Part shown: positions 1 through 10,165 of the stretch, piece by piece
Layout of the letters: each line of letters begins with the position of its first letter
How positions within the stretch are numbered: the first letter of the stretch is position 1
Source of the DNA: Aspidiotus rigidus
Taxonomy: Eukaryota; Arthropoda; Insecta; Hemiptera; Diaspididae
Assembly (NCBI GenBank): GCA_035079385.1
Contig: JAVHKY010000074.1
Location: 2,089,433 to 2,153,432, forward strand
DNA: 64,000 nt
Direction: 5' to 3'
Program-made: the position numbers and the translations under genes
Notes under the pieces: model-generated
Databases searched by the model: none
What the model saw: only the letters and a program-made list of their open reading frames with translations
Told to the model about the DNA's origin: nothing

Positions 1-200
1 GCTTCGCAGGAAAGAATCTGTAGAAGTTGTTAAAGAGTCCTAGCTTTTTTTCTAGGTTCTTGATCATTTCCTTCTTTCTTTTCTTGTTATTTAGTTCATA
101 ATTTCCTAATCACATATCAATTCCGCACAGGCACGAATTAAAATTTCATCATCATTTTTGCAAATCTCATTAACTGAGTTGAATGTGTTTCCTTAGCGTT
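1..200. other. Unassigned AT-rich sequence
   Basis: No open frame or repeat recognised before family A begins near base 202. Confidence 0.4.
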
Positions 201-201
201 G

Positions 202-645
202 AGAAATAGCGACGTTTTGCCGAAGAGAAGTGTGTGTGTGTGTGTCGGTCTCCGTTCGCCCATTCGATTTCATGAGTGGTGTACCGTTGTATCGGGATAG
301 AACTGTCCACTTTCGTTTTCCTCTCTGTATATCGTTACATCCAGTTTCGAACGTATCCTGATTCCCCATTCTTGGTTACTTCTCTTCCCATCAGTTTCCC
401 CTTCGCTATCTACCCTTCTCCTGCTATCTCGACTAGGCGGTAAACTGGACCGATTAAGAGGGAGAAAGATTGGCTTGTGCTCACCTCAACGATGGATTTT
501 GTTTGTCGTTCTGGTCGGAGTGCGTTTTTTCCTTCGACGGACGACGGGCGTTCTTTCGATAATATTCCGGATTGAAAATAACGTGGCCGCCGAGGCCTGG
601 GTGTATGAACATACTCGCCGGAAATTTAATATAGACTAGCGTCTG
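202..645 (+). repeat. Family A repeat, copy 1 (5' part only)
   Basis: This copy starts at a TGAGAAATA motif, runs through a short GT microsatellite, and stays similar to the starts of the copies at 19480 and 29805. Similarity is lost near base 640, so it is truncated. The TG start and the TATA-like sequence in the longer copies suggest a long terminal repeat, but no target duplication or partner repeat was found. Open frames in this stretch are not supported as genes. Confidence 0.75.
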
Positions 646-882
646 TTGCGTCGTCGCTACGTGTCGACGACAGCCGCTAGCTAGGTGAATACCAATTTTG
701 GGATAAGAAAATAATTTTTTTCTACAAAAATTTTCTGAAAAAAAAAAAAAAAAAATGAACAGAAACAACGCGGCAATTTACTAATATAAAAGGATACCAT
801 TCTATTCGCCAGCAAAAAGACCAAACAAACTGCTCCAATGAACACACGTAGAAAAAACTATAGTAAATTTGACTAAGAACAT

Positions 883-1028
883 AGTAAAGCCGGTCCAGTC
901 ACGATTTTTTAGTAAAAACAACTGAGCAATTTCAGTAATATTTAGTTTTATTCACTACTTTTTCTCGTAAGTATAACTATATTTTTCAGTCGTTATAACC
1001 ATAATCTTCGACTGGACCGGCTTTACTA
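883..1028. mobile_element. Short inverted-repeat (MITE-like) element
   Basis: AGTAAAGCCGGTCCAGTC at the left is matched by its exact reverse complement at 1010-1027, enclosing about 110 bp of AT-rich DNA. It has no coding capacity. The superfamily cannot be assigned because no clear target duplication was seen. Confidence 0.5.
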
Positions 1029-1235
1029 TATTTTTTAGTTAAAAGTACCACCAAAATTTTTCTCAGTGCAGACAATATAGGTATTTTTCTCTGTGCGGAC
1101 ACTAAATTTCTTCTCTTCTAAAAAATAATTAGAAAAACTTCCCTATTTTTGAAACAGCCTTAGCTTCATTACATTCTTTGGTCCGCATATGTATAAGGCC
1201 AGTCTGCCCCTTGTGGTTGCATTTTTTGAAAAAAA

Positions 1236-1399
1236 CGTATCACCCACTTTAATCAAACTGTATTTTAAAATAAGAGTTCTACTTTGGAAGCATTTCTAAA
1301 AATATATATATTGCTAAACTTTAACCAAACCCTATTTTAAAATAAGTTGTACTTTGATCGCATTTAAAAAAAAACATATTTCCAAAAACCAAAAAAAAT
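1236..1399 (+). repeat. About 70-bp tandem repeat, left block
   Basis: Units contain CTATTTTAAAATAAG followed by a TTTGGTCGCATTT-like stretch and an A-run. The same unit resumes at 1997, so the family D element appears to have inserted inside this array. Confidence 0.65.
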
Positions 1400-1996
1400 T
1401 TTCTGGTATAGCCAAATAAATGAAGATCATGTTTCATGTCGCTTATATTTTGTCATGTCATCTTGAAATAAGTATTCTAGTCTAGACTTCTACTAGGTCA
1501 AGTGTTTGTGAGATATTACTCGTTTGTCCCCTTACCTTTCTTGGCGTTGTAAGTCTGGTATGAGAAATATTTTGAGGTATAGCCTTTTGTGAGGCTCACT
1601 CGCTCCGCTCGTTCGCCTTCTTTCTTGGTGTCGTATGAATCTAGTACGAGAAATATTTTTTGAGCGATCAGCTTTTGTAGGGCTCATTCGCTCCGCTCGT
1701 TCGGCCTCTTTCTTGGTCCCTGTCTCAATTTAGCATAAGTCTGATTTAAAATATTTTGGGCTTTCGCCTTTTATGGGGCTCAATCGCTCCGCTCGTTTGC
1801 CCCCTTTCTTGCTGTTGTATAAGAATGGTATGAGAAATATTTTGAGCTATCGCACAGGTATATATTTGCACGCGCACGCGGGATGTACTCGCAAATTTCT
1901 GAATCACCCACAGGGTAGAGATGTGCACGCGCTCACGGGGTGTACTCGCAAATTTCAAAATTGGGGTACGATGAGGGAAAAGACATGAAACATGTC
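1400..1996 (+). mobile_element. Family D repeat, copy 1
   Basis: This copy is homologous to 25715-27735. Near its ends are inverted motifs CATGTTTCATGTC (1428) and GACATGAAACATG (1982). Inside it carries three spaced copies of CGCTCCGCTCGTTCG and the GTGTACTCGC-type motifs seen near 27600 and 39180. No credible ORF is present. It looks like a non-autonomous element, class unknown. The flank left of the inverted motif is also shared with the second copy, so the true boundary is uncertain. Confidence 0.6.
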
Positions 1997-2197
1997 AACT
2001 TTAACCAAACCCTATTTTAAAATGAGTTCTACTTGGTTGTATTTCTAAAAAAAACATATGTATTGTTAAACTCTTATCAAATCCTATTTTTAAATGAGTT
2101 CCACTTTGGTCGCATTTCTTGAAAAAAAAAACATAATTCCAAACTTTAACCAAACCTTATTTTAAAATGAGCTCTATTTTGGTTACATTTTGAGGTT
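1997..2197 (+). repeat. About 70-bp tandem repeat, right block
   Basis: Three further degenerate units of the array at 1236-1399. Bases 2200-2860 downstream are AT-rich and hold nothing I can support. Confidence 0.65.
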
Positions 2198-2862
2198 TCC
2201 CTACTTTGTTATTCTTTTGACGAGCCTCTCGATCTATCAGAATTTCTTTCTTTCCAGAAATTACTTTTCGCAACTTTTCCCGATTTGTTTTTTTCTTTTT
2301 CATTCAAATACAGCTCTACATTGCTTCGCACGTCACAATTTTCGTCACATTATGAAATTCCTTTTCAGAATACCATAGTCTATTCACAAATAAATTCATA
2401 GAATCATACAAACCTTGTGTTTTCCTTGGATTGATAAGAGTGGTTGAAGATTTCAATTAGATCTTGCAAAACTGTAAAAACCTCATTGCAAAGTGCTGAA
2501 CAAATCTCATGAAAGTTGTCATCAAGTTATGCAAATTAAGTCATTTCTTATTACATGGTGACTCTTAGTAGTCATTATTTTAAATGAAGAAAATGTGAGT
2601 GAAATTTTTCAATACATTTATTAATGGAGTGTGAAGACACTAATTTTTTTATTACATTTACTTCTGAAGAGTGAGAACTACAAAATAAAACTTTCAACAT
2701 TAAATTACATGGGCTTCAACAAAAAACATCAAATGAGAGATGCTCTACTCTTTTCCTCGGCTGCTTTTTTAACTGCAAAAAAATTGGTAACATACATTGG
2801 TAGAATACCTATAATGTATGTATGTATTTATTGGCTTCTCCATCCGGAGTCTGCCTTCGATG

Positions 2863-3646
2863 TTACAAACTTATTACTAACAATCCAGGTAATCTAACGC
2901 TGTAGTATTTTTTATCTTTAGTTCTTTTGTAGACTGCCGCAATGCTGGCTTTACACTGAACACTTTCATCCACAATTTTACCTACAGCTGAAATATTATA
3001 ATCTAAGAACCCATCATTGTTCATTTTTATAATCATATTTAAGTAAGGCTTTATATTCCAAAATAACATATTTTCTATATCTTTACTGATAAAACATTTT
3101 ATAGATGCACCAAAATATTTCAATATGTTCTTATTACAGGTCAACCCTACATTATTATGGCCGGTTATAAGCTTTTCGACAACTATTGATTGTAACAAAT
3201 CATATAGTTTGGCATTGGAATTGTTTAAACGAGAGTTTACATTATTTATGATTTTATTTCTTTGTTCTTGAGTTACTGGATGAGGGTATGATTCAATTTC
3301 TGAATTATATAACAAGTAATCCAGAAACACTAACCCTAAGTGTTTTGAGATTTTAATGCATAATTCAGAATTTTCGCATAAGATCAGTATCTCCATACTT
3401 GTTCCAGGTCTGCGGAAGTGATGTGAATTTTCCATATGATCCTCCAAAAGTTGTCCGCAATCGACAAACAATGCCTGTTGACAGGTTTTGAGTTTTTTGC
3501 GTGGGGGCAGGTCAATGTTTCTACAACTCAGCAGAAAGGAACTGAACTTAGTTATCAGTAATTGCTGTCTGACCTCTGTAAAGTGTATAGTGAGTTGGCA
3601 AAAATTATTTCTCGGTTCAACATGACGGTATTGAATAGTGCTAGAG
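2863..3646 (-). CDS. Unrecognised ORF, about 200-260 codons
   Basis: No function recognised. The minus frame is open from about 3646 to the stop at 2863, far longer than expected by chance in DNA this AT-rich. The part below 3471 gives 202 residues. It is rich in Asn, Lys, Ile and Leu, with scattered Cys and no transmembrane pattern. A basic patch (PPRKKLKT) lies just upstream of 3471 in the same frame. No convincing ATG was found at the 5' side, so an exon boundary between 3480 and 3600 is possible. It overlaps the opposing ORF at 3562-3945 by about 85 bases, so one of the two is shortened by splicing or is decayed. It could be a host exon or part of an unknown element. Confidence 0.4.
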
Positions 3647-3945
3647 ATATTTTAGACAATATGTATTTCCTTGAACGGGAAGTTTTTAACATAGGAATCA
3701 ATAACCCCAATTCTATAAATGAAATTAAACGTAAAATCGTTTCGGGTCAGTCAGTTGTGTTTAAATTTCTTGGTATTATGAAACCTGTTTGTAGGGCCGC
3801 GCCTAAACAAAATGGTGACGAGCTTCATGAATATCTACGAAGTTTACAAGTAATAATTCCTAGACAAAATATTAAACCTTTTCCTAATTTTTTAAGTAGT
3901 AATTTCGATGAATTAATGTTATTTCTTAAGAACGATGGTAAGTAA
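3562..3945 (+). CDS. Unrecognised ORF, 127 codons, possible exon
   Basis: No function recognised. The frame follows a stop just before 3562 and has no ATG there, so it is probably an internal exon rather than a complete gene. It reads as a globular, mixed-charge protein with a PRQNIKPFPNF segment near its end. A GGTAAGT donor sits exactly at the end of the frame (about 3938), and the frame after a TCTAG acceptor near 3995 is open for another 40 codons. This supports a spliced plus-strand gene or remnant. It is divergent from, and slightly overlaps, the minus ORF to its left. Confidence 0.4.
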   Translation: MLSDLCKVYSELAKIISRFNMTVLNSARDILDNMYFLEREVFNIGINNPNSINEIKRKIVSGQSVVFKFLGIMKPVCRAAPKQNGDELHEYLRSLQVIIPRQNIKPFPNFLSSNFDELMLFLKNDGK

Positions 3946-4165
3946 TCATATTCTTGATTTCAGTAAGAAAAAATTATTCTCAAATTGGTTACGTTCTAGA
4001 AATGGTTTTTAATCTTCATCGAAAGAAATGGTATAAAAAAGAAATTGAGGAATCGTTTAATATTTTTGTTCAGAATAACTTGAATCATGCGTTACGACTG
4101 AAGTTTTTATTTTTGAATCATTGATTTTTTTTTTTTCTTTGAAGTTTCACTACTCTCCTGTTGAA

Positions 4166-4530
4166 CCGAAGGTTATCAGTAAATGGACGAGTTTGTCCGT
4201 TTAGTGATAGTACGAGAGCGCATAAGTATGTACTTTGAGCTCGAGAGACCAGTCTTGTCGAGAGGAATTCGTAGGAAGTTGGTCTATCAGTAATCGGACG
4301 AATTCGTCGTTCTGTTATCAGTAAATGGACGAGTTTGTCCGTTTAGTGATAGTACTAAGTTCAATATGAGCACCAAGCATAATTACGAGGAGAAATTAAA
4401 TACACGAAAATCTTCACGTGCTTACATTTTTTATGAGTAAGTGGACGAGTTAGTCCGTTTCATGATAAGACTGTGGAAGAAGCGTAGAACTATCTTGTTG
4501 TTGAGCACTCGATGAAGTCTGGTCTATCAG
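4166..4530 (+). repeat. Cluster of hairpin-forming repeats
   Basis: The near-palindrome ATCAGTAAATGGAC / GTCCGTTTAGTGAT with a GAGTTT loop occurs at about 4172 and 4317. Diverged versions lie at about 4290 and 4433. Each unit continues to a GGTCTATCAG motif (about 4286 and 4522). Function unknown. Confidence 0.6.
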
Positions 4531-4904
4531 AAACTTGAATATCTCGGAATGAAAAAAGAAAAAACTGATAGAAATTTGATACGAAAGTTTTGATTTTTTT
4601 AAAACTAGATATCTTGAGTAAATTTGGTCAGCTTATACAAAGTTCAGCTGCAATGGTTTCTTTAGGGTTGAAAAAAGAGAAAAAATGATAAAAATTTGAT
4701 ACAAAAGTTCTGAAATTTTGTAACCTGACTTGGCAGAAAATTACGAGAAAATGTCCTATTTTTCTTCTGAAAACAAGGGAAATCTTGATTTGTGAAAGAG
4801 AAGTATTTTTGGGATTTTTAAAAGTAAAAGAAATTGAATGAAAAGTTCAGAAATCTATAACGTCCTAGAAAACTTGAGTAATTTTGTGAATTGATTGAAA
4901 GTGC
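4531..4904. other. AT-rich sequence without a gene
   Basis: Short A/T runs and loosely repeated GATAAAAATTTGATAC-like phrases only. Confidence 0.4.
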
Positions 4905-5085
4905 TAAAATATGAGTGAAAAAGTAAAAAATTTGACAGCTTGTTGCTCATAAATAGGAACTTGAGGATCGATGAAAAGTGAAGAAGAAATGAGTAAAAAA
5001 GTGAAAAACCTGGCTGCTTGTAGCTCATAAATGGAAACTTGAGGATTGATGAGAAGTGAAGAAAAATGAGTGAAAAAGTGAGATA
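4905..5085 (+). repeat. Two copies of an about 85-bp repeat
   Basis: Both units contain AATGAGTGAAAAAGTG-like, GCTCATAAAT and AACTTGAGGAT motifs. Confidence 0.6.
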
Positions 5086-5092
5086 TCCATAA

Positions 5093-5300
5093 TTGTCCTA
5101 GAAATCAGACCTGTCTTAAAAAGCCATAAAATCCAGAACTGTCCTAGAAATCCAAAACTGTCTTAGAAATCCAAGACTGTTCTAGAAATCCAGAACTGTC
5201 TTAGAAATTCAGAAATGTCTTAGAAATCCAGAACTGTTCTAGAAATCTAGAACTGTCCTAGAAATCCATTAATGTCTTAGAAATCCAGAACTGTCCTAGA
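5093..5300 (+). repeat. 19-bp minisatellite, about ten units
   Basis: The repeated unit is close to GAACTGTCCTAGAAATCCA, with C/T variation at CTGTCYTAG. Confidence 0.8.
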
Positions 5301-5332
5301 ACATACATTACCCCTCTAGTCTACTCCTATCT

Positions 5333-5875
5333 TATGGGATTTGGTATCGAAAATTCAAGGAAGCCTAGACGTAGATAAAGCTAGTATAAAGAAGGCCTTG
5401 CCCTACTATAAGCCTAGTACGAGTATAATATAGTTTGAGAGTCTAAATTTTTCTCGAATCTCGAGTTGTATATGATAGCTCCAGAGTCGAAATTTATCTC
5501 CAAGTCCCCCTCCTGTCATATATAGCGCGATAGTCGAAATTTTTTCAAGTCCCCCTCCTAGCATATATATTTTGAGGGTCGAGATTTTTCCACGTTTCTT
5601 GCTAGATGGCGGACGGCGCACGGCAAATTTCTCAAAGAACGACGGCTTCTTTACCATAGTTAAACGAGAAACGCAGGGAACCTGTTTTATGAGTCAAATG
5701 GGATTTGGTATTGATAATTCTAGGAAGCCTAGACCTAGATAAAGCTAGTATTAAGAAGGCCTAGACCTACTATAAGCCTAGTATAATATATTTTGAAAGT
5801 CTAAATTTTTCAATCTCCAGCTATATATGGTAGCTCGAGAGTTGAAATTTTTCCAAGTCCCCCTCCTATCATATA
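5333..5875 (-). repeat. Family B repeats and a direct duplication
   Basis: Bases 5333-5450 recur at 5698-5812. Between and after them lie units of family B, recognisable as CATATATGATAGGAGG and GGACTTGGAAAAATTTCGAC on the minus strand. The same units occur on the plus strand near 7330-7480 and 26690-27380. The short open frames here are not supported as genes. Confidence 0.65.
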
Positions 5876-6330
5876 CAGGGTGGGCCAAAAGTTAGTTCAC
5901 ACGTATTTTTAAGCGTTTTAATACATGATAGTCATACTGCTACGTACAAATTTTATTTCAAATATTCGAAAGCTTCCCCACCAGCGTTGATGCAATCCTG
6001 AAGCCGATCCGGCATGTTGTTTACCACATTCATTCGCATTTGTGAATTAACATCTAATTCATAAAAAACGTCCTCAATGTAGGATTCTAATTCCTCCAAC
6101 GAACGCGGCTTCCTCGCGTAAACGCGATCTTTCGCGTACCCCCCACAAGAAAAAATCAAGTGGAATGAGGTCTGGAGACCTCGCTGGCCACTCAATAGCC
6201 CTACGGCGACCAATTACCCTCCCATGGAAGCTTTCATCAACGAAATTGCGGACAGCATTTGTGTAGTGCGTTGGTACACCATCCTGCTGAAAGTAAAGCC
6301 GTTCACCATTCATTAGCTCTGGGTACAACG
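5876..6330 (-). pseudogene. Mariner/Tc1-type transposase, C-terminal remnant
   Basis: This would be the C-terminal catalytic part of a DDE/D transposase. Two overlapping minus frames carry FQQDGVPTHY, with the second catalytic Asp, and WPARSPDLIPLDFFLWG, with the third, followed by a typical C-terminal region. The change of frame between about 6213 and 6110 shows an indel. The element end CAGGGTGGGCCAAAAG starts at 5876 directly after a TA dinucleotide, as expected for this superfamily. The N-terminal half and the other terminus are missing beyond about 6330. It sits inside a family B repeat unit. It is dead, and the family assignment is confident from the motifs. Confidence 0.85.
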
Positions 6331-6355
6331 ATGAGATAGATAAATAGACGGTTTT

Positions 6356-6837
6356 TTAAGTCCAGTGAATCACTTGATGATTTTCTTGAAATCTTCCCAA
6401 GAAATTCACAGCAAAAGCAATATTTAAACGGGTTGAGTTGGCAACATACAGCAGCTTGCCAATACCTTCTCTATAAGAACATGATAAGTTAACAAAATTT
6501 CAATTTTATATTTTTATGACTTGCCAATGGAGGGATTGGAGTAATCACCTCGCACTTAGAATTTGTTGGTTCATTAACAATATACTGAGATGAACTTTCA
6601 ATATATTTAGTTTGGGACAAAAAAATCCAAATTTACTCTTACTGATTTCAAAACCAAGAAAAGTTTTAGGAAACCCAAGATTTCTATTTTCAAATTTAGT
6701 GTTTAAGTTTTGAATAAATTCTTGTATTCCTGGAAGATCATTTCCCGTAATGAGAATATCATCAACATATACTAGGAGTAAACAAATACAACCATTATTA
6801 ATTTTGAAATAATTACAGGGTTCTCTTACATATTTTT
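6356..6837 (-). pseudogene. Ty1/copia reverse transcriptase fragment
   Basis: A minus-strand fragment of a copia-type pol polyprotein. The upstream end reads LLLVYVDDILITGND, containing the YVDD catalytic pair, and continues through FPKTFLGFEI. After frame shifts, the segment next to the RNase H domain follows, with GKLLYVANSTRLNIAFAV and a stop at 6356. Integrase, gag, RNase H and both LTRs are absent. The order of motifs matches copia, not gypsy or non-LTR elements. It abuts the mariner remnant on one side and an acidic exon on the other. Confidence 0.85.
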
Positions 6838-6926
6838 AGTGAATCAAACTGATAACATGAATTCATCAAATTTCATGCAATTTTTCTGAAACTAGCTTCT
6901 CAATTGTCGATCTTTGTAACTCGTTT

Positions 6927-7120
6927 TCAGCTAGATAAATTATCTTGACTGTTATTACCTTTATCATCCCCGACCAAATTATCTCTGCTGTTTTCACCAG
7001 GACCGTCGGTATTATTTTCTTCAAGATTTTTTTCGACTTCTTCATGATCGCTCTCGCCTAGGAGTCGATCTTCCTCATTTCCGCCGGTTTTTGCAGATTT
7101 TTTCGTCGTTTTCGCACGAG
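6927..7120 (-). CDS. Candidate terminal exon of an acidic protein
   Basis: No function recognised. A minus frame opens after a pyrimidine-rich stretch ending in TTATAG (acceptor at 7121-7122) and runs 64 codons to a TGA at 6927-6929. It starts with a short basic segment (RAKTTKKSAKT) and then becomes strongly Glu/Asp/Asn-rich (EEDRLLGESDHEEVEKNLEE), ending DNLSS. This composition is typical of a disordered acidic tail. No upstream exon was identified. It lies between the copia fragment and PLE-derived sequence, so it may be a captured exon or a remnant. Confidence 0.35.
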
Positions 7121-7270
7121 CTATAACAATTATATGAGAAAAGAAAAATTTTTGCGGTTGATGTTGGTTGAGTTGATAAAATATCGATGTTCGATTTTTA
7201 TCAACCGTAAAAATAGTTCAAAGTACAAGACTGGCACTATTAACCACTGTTTTTTTATTGAGAATTAAAA

Positions 7271-7311
7271 CTGCATACGTTTCGGTAGACTAGCTACCAT
7301 CATCAGTGCAG
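7271..7311 (-). ncRNA. Hammerhead-ribozyme-like motif in a PLE end fragment
   Basis: On the minus strand: stem I CTGCA/TGCAG, intact core CTGATGA, stem II GGTAG/CTACC, then GAAA. The next bases ACGT can form a two-base-pair stem III only between two molecules, followed by the expected cleavage base A. This is the most canonical of the hammerhead-like motifs here. It is not part of PLE1 by sequence and looks like a leftover terminal repeat of another Penelope-like element. Confidence 0.7.
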
Positions 7312-7322
7312 AAACGTTCCTA

Positions 7323-7500
7323 CCTCCGAGCTATATATGTATGATAGGATGGGGACTTGGAAAGACGACGGCTTCCTTGAAATTGCAAATTTCGACCCTC
7401 TAGCCATATATGATAGGACAGGGACTTAGAAAAATTCCTACCTCCGAGCTATATATATGATAGGAGGGGGACAGGGACTCGGGACAGCGGGTTTCCCGCT
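7323..7500 (+). repeat. Family B repeat units
   Basis: Three units with GAGCTATATATGATAGGA and GGGGACTTGGAAA motifs, same family as 5440-5870 and 27240-27380. Confidence 0.65.
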
Positions 7501-7678
7501 GCCATTGCAGTCCTACAATGGCATCTAATTTCTCTGTTTTTCTCGAGTTTTACCGACTTTTCGTAGAAAAGCGAGTATTACACCCGTCACAGTTGTGGCA
7601 GAAAGGGGGGGAAATGAACTTTCTCGACGTTTTAGAGGTCATAGATCATCGCTACGTCATTAAAAAAATTTCAGGTTT

Positions 7679-7681
<3 letters not shown>

Positions 7682-7720
<39 letters not shown>
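7682..7720 (+). repeat. (TA)n microsatellite
   Basis: About 19 TA units. The open frame that spans it is not a gene. The sequence from 7720 to 8080 holds nothing else I can support. Confidence 0.95.
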
Positions 7721-7722
<2 letters not shown>

Positions 7723-8084
7723 ATCAAAATTTGTCCGGACTTCTCCTCCGAGACTACTGGATGGATTTTCTTGAAACTTAGTCAAGTTGTAGTGTTATAT
7801 CTGAAGTTGTGCACCTGCATTTTTTTTGACGATCGGATCAGTAGTTCTCCAGATATACCCAATTTTTAAAAAAATTCCCCACTCCTATAACTCTGATATG
7901 GTTTGTTCAATTTTTTTCAAATGTTGATATATTGTAATTTACATGTCTAAAAATGTAATTGTGAACTTTTGGTGTTGATACGATGTCTGGTTCGTGAGAA
8001 ATCTCAAATTGAAACGTGAACTAATTTGATGAAATTTGCAAGTATTCGAGCTACTACTATTTTGTAGTACTAAACTTCAGGTAG

Positions 8085-9392
8085 TTGCTTTCGTCATCAA
8101 AAGCGAATCTCTCTCCAAAACGGTTTCCTATCGGTTCCTTCTTGTTTTCGATCGATGCTAATAGTATGTACACACGCATACCAGTCACGTTTACAATCTC
8201 AATTATGATCGCCACGCTTCGATCAAAAGCTATTGCGGCTGATATCGTAGCCGAATTTGAGAATTTAATCACATTATGCCTTAAAGATAATATTTGCGCC
8301 TTTCGTAAAAAAACCTACAAATTTCCGGACGGCCTCCCCATGGGTGGTCCTCTATCGTCGCTGGTAGCGGAAGTATACATGGATTACATGGAAGCTAAGC
8401 TATTGGATAATGGTTACGAAGGATTATTATTTTATAAAAGATACATAGATGACATTATTGGCGTCTGGTCAGGCACTCAATCTTCCTTGGATTGTTTCCT
8501 CCAAAAAATCAACGACTTTCATCCTTCCATGTCCTTCTCTTTGGAGATTGGAGGTGAGTGCCTAAATTTCCTAGATCTCACGCTACAGCTAAAATCTAAT
8601 TCCGTGGAAATGAGTCTCGAATTTGGCATCTACAGGAAAAATACCTACACTGGCGTTTCCATACCCAATCAGTCCTTGCACCCACAACGCCACAAACATG
8701 CAGTTATAAACTATAATATCTACCGTCTACTCCATCTTCCTCTGACCGAGAGAGCTAAACAGATTGAAATAACGAACATCCAACACATAGCCAACCTTAA
8801 CGGTCTGCATCTTGATGTTAACGCTATGGTTAGAAAAAAGACACTTCACTTACTCCTTCAAGAGTCCTCCTCTAATGAAATCCCCCCCCAAAATAAGACG
8901 AAAACCAAATGGATGAAACTCCCTTATTTAGGTAAATCATCTCTCAAAATCGAGAGGGAGCTCAAAAAATACGGCTATAAGGTTGGATTCTATCCATATC
9001 TCACAATTGGCCACCTTTTCAACGCCAAAGATCCTATACCATCGCTGAAACATTCAGGAATTTATCGTCTTCAATGTGGTAACTGTGATTCCATCTATGT
9101 TGGCCAAACAGGGAGAGCGTTAACAACACGACTTTCGGAGCACCGCACCGCATACAATTCCAACAAACCAAAAGATTCAGCCATGGCTGCTCACTGTTTG
9201 GAAAGCAACCACCCTTTCTCATCCGTCACGACCAAAATCATTAGAAAGTGCTCAAAAGGGGCTCTCATGAACAAGCTTGAAGAAGTAGAAACCGTTGCCT
9301 CCACTCGCCAATCGGTCTCGCTATTGAACGATCTCTCCGCCACTTTTGTGTCTCCCATTGTTCGTCATTTTTACAACTTCACTAATAATTGA
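8085..9392 (+). CDS. PLE1: Penelope-like RT with GIY-YIG endonuclease, 5' truncated
   Basis: Encodes the C-terminal two thirds of a Penelope-like retroelement protein, which would copy element RNA and nick the target. Reverse transcriptase motif A keeps its first Asp (FSIDANSMYTRIP, D24). PMGGPLSS follows near residue 85 and the catalytic YIDD at 120-123. The GIY-YIG endonuclease begins at SGIYRLQCGNC (residues 324-334), with YVG at 338-340 and QTGR after it. The frame is open to the stop at 9390-9392. The fingers region and everything N-terminal are missing, so the element part probably begins near 8110 and the nominal start codon has no meaning. A hammerhead-like remnant follows at 9760. 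Nearest relatives in this window are PLE2-4, but it is clearly a separate family. Confidence 0.9.
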   Translation: MLSSSKANLSPKRFPIGSFLFSIDANSMYTRIPVTFTISIMIATLRSKAIAADIVAEFENLITLCLKDNICAFRKKTYKFPDGLPMGGPLSSLVAEVYMDYMEAKLLDNGYEGLLFYKRYIDDIIGVWSGTQSSLDCFLQKINDFHPSMSFSLEIGGECLNFLDLTLQLKSNSVEMSLEFGIYRKNTYTGVSIPNQSLHPQRHKHAVINYNIYRLLHLPLTERAKQIEITNIQHIANLNGLHLDVNAMVRKKTLHLLLQESSSNEIPPQNKTKTKWMKLPYLGKSSLKIERELKKYGYKVGFYPYLTIGHLFNAKDPIPSLKHSGIYRLQCGNCDSIYVGQTGRALTTRLSEHRTAYNSNKPKDSAMAAHCLESNHPFSSVTTKIIRKCSKGALMNKLEEVETVASTRQSVSLLNDLSATFVSPIVRHFYNFTNN

Positions 9393-9850
9393 CACATTCA
9401 GTTATTTTATTTATTTTTATTATTTTTATTTATTTTATTAATTATTTATTACCCCGATTTTTAGACCTCCATATTTTACCTCTGTTTATTTCATTTCAGT
9501 TTTTGGTTTTGTTTTAATTATGCTGTTTCGTTTATTATTTCGACTAATTCTACCTATCGTTCTTTTGTGTTTTTTCCCCTCCTTTCTCATTTTAGTTTCT
9601 GTTTATACTTACTTAATGATTCGTGAAACCCGTTTGTTTAATTGTAGTGATTCACCTTTAACCCTCCCTCCCCATCTTCATTTTTCAATTCAACTTCAAT
9701 TAATGTTGTCTCATCATTTTTTCACCTTTATACCGGTTTCTTTGGTTAGTTTTCTGTCCGACGCCTGTCGATGAACACCGCAGCGTGCTCGAAACCGGTC
9801 GCGTATGAACTTGATTAAATATTTGTTACGTGCCTTAGTATCGTCTTCTT
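9393..9850 (+). other. PLE1 3' untranslated region and tail
   Basis: T-rich sequence between the PLE1 stop and the hAT remnant. It includes the hammerhead-like motif at 9760-9804. A short hydrophobic ORF here (9520-9774) is judged a by-product of T-rich composition. Confidence 0.5.
9760..9804 (+). ncRNA. Degenerate hammerhead-like motif, PLE1 3' end
   Basis: Stem I ACGC/GCGT encloses CTGTCGATGA, a core with three extra bases compared with CTGATGA. A weak stem II (CAC/GTG) and GAA follow, then the self-complementary ACCGGT as stem III. The arrangement matches the other PLE motifs here, but the core is probably inactive. Confidence 0.45.
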
Positions 9851-9854
9851 CATT

Positions 9855-10136
9855 CTAATCAGTATGGCTCGTACCTATGAGGATACTATCCATCGTATCC
9901 ACCAGTTCACCGATGTCTACAGGGATGTCCTTATGGATATTTGCTAGAGCCAAACCAGTCAGACGATCTTCCTCTTCTCTTCTTTGCGTTTTTCCTATTT
10001 TTTTTTCTTCTTCTCTTCTCGTTTTCCTTTTCTTTTTCGCGTTTTCGTTATTTCCCTTCCTTTTCTTCTCTTTTTCTTTTTCCTTTGGGGGGGGCCATGG
10101 CCCCCTGCCCCCCCCCCCCCCTTGGATCCGCCACTG
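9855..10136 (-). mobile_element. hAT transposon remnant: terminus joined to transposase C-terminus
   Basis: On the minus strand the terminal sequence CAGTGGCGGATCCAAGG begins at 10136, followed by a G-rich run typical of many hAT ends. The frame then reads a low-complexity Lys/Glu/Arg stretch and DRLTGLALANIHKDIPVD. This resembles the hAT C-terminal dimerisation domain (RLxGLAxxxIHKDI). Having the 5' terminus directly next to the C-terminus implies a large internal deletion. The opposite terminus and the 8-bp target duplication were not found. The Pro/Ser-rich plus-strand frames across the C-run are artefacts. Confidence 0.7.
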
Positions 10137-10165
10137 CATGAAGAGAAGAGCAGCTGGAAATAACA

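Noticed and set aside
4166..4400. Hairpin repeats considered as hammerhead ribozymes
   Set aside because: Neither strand has a CTGATGA-type core followed by GAAA in the right order.
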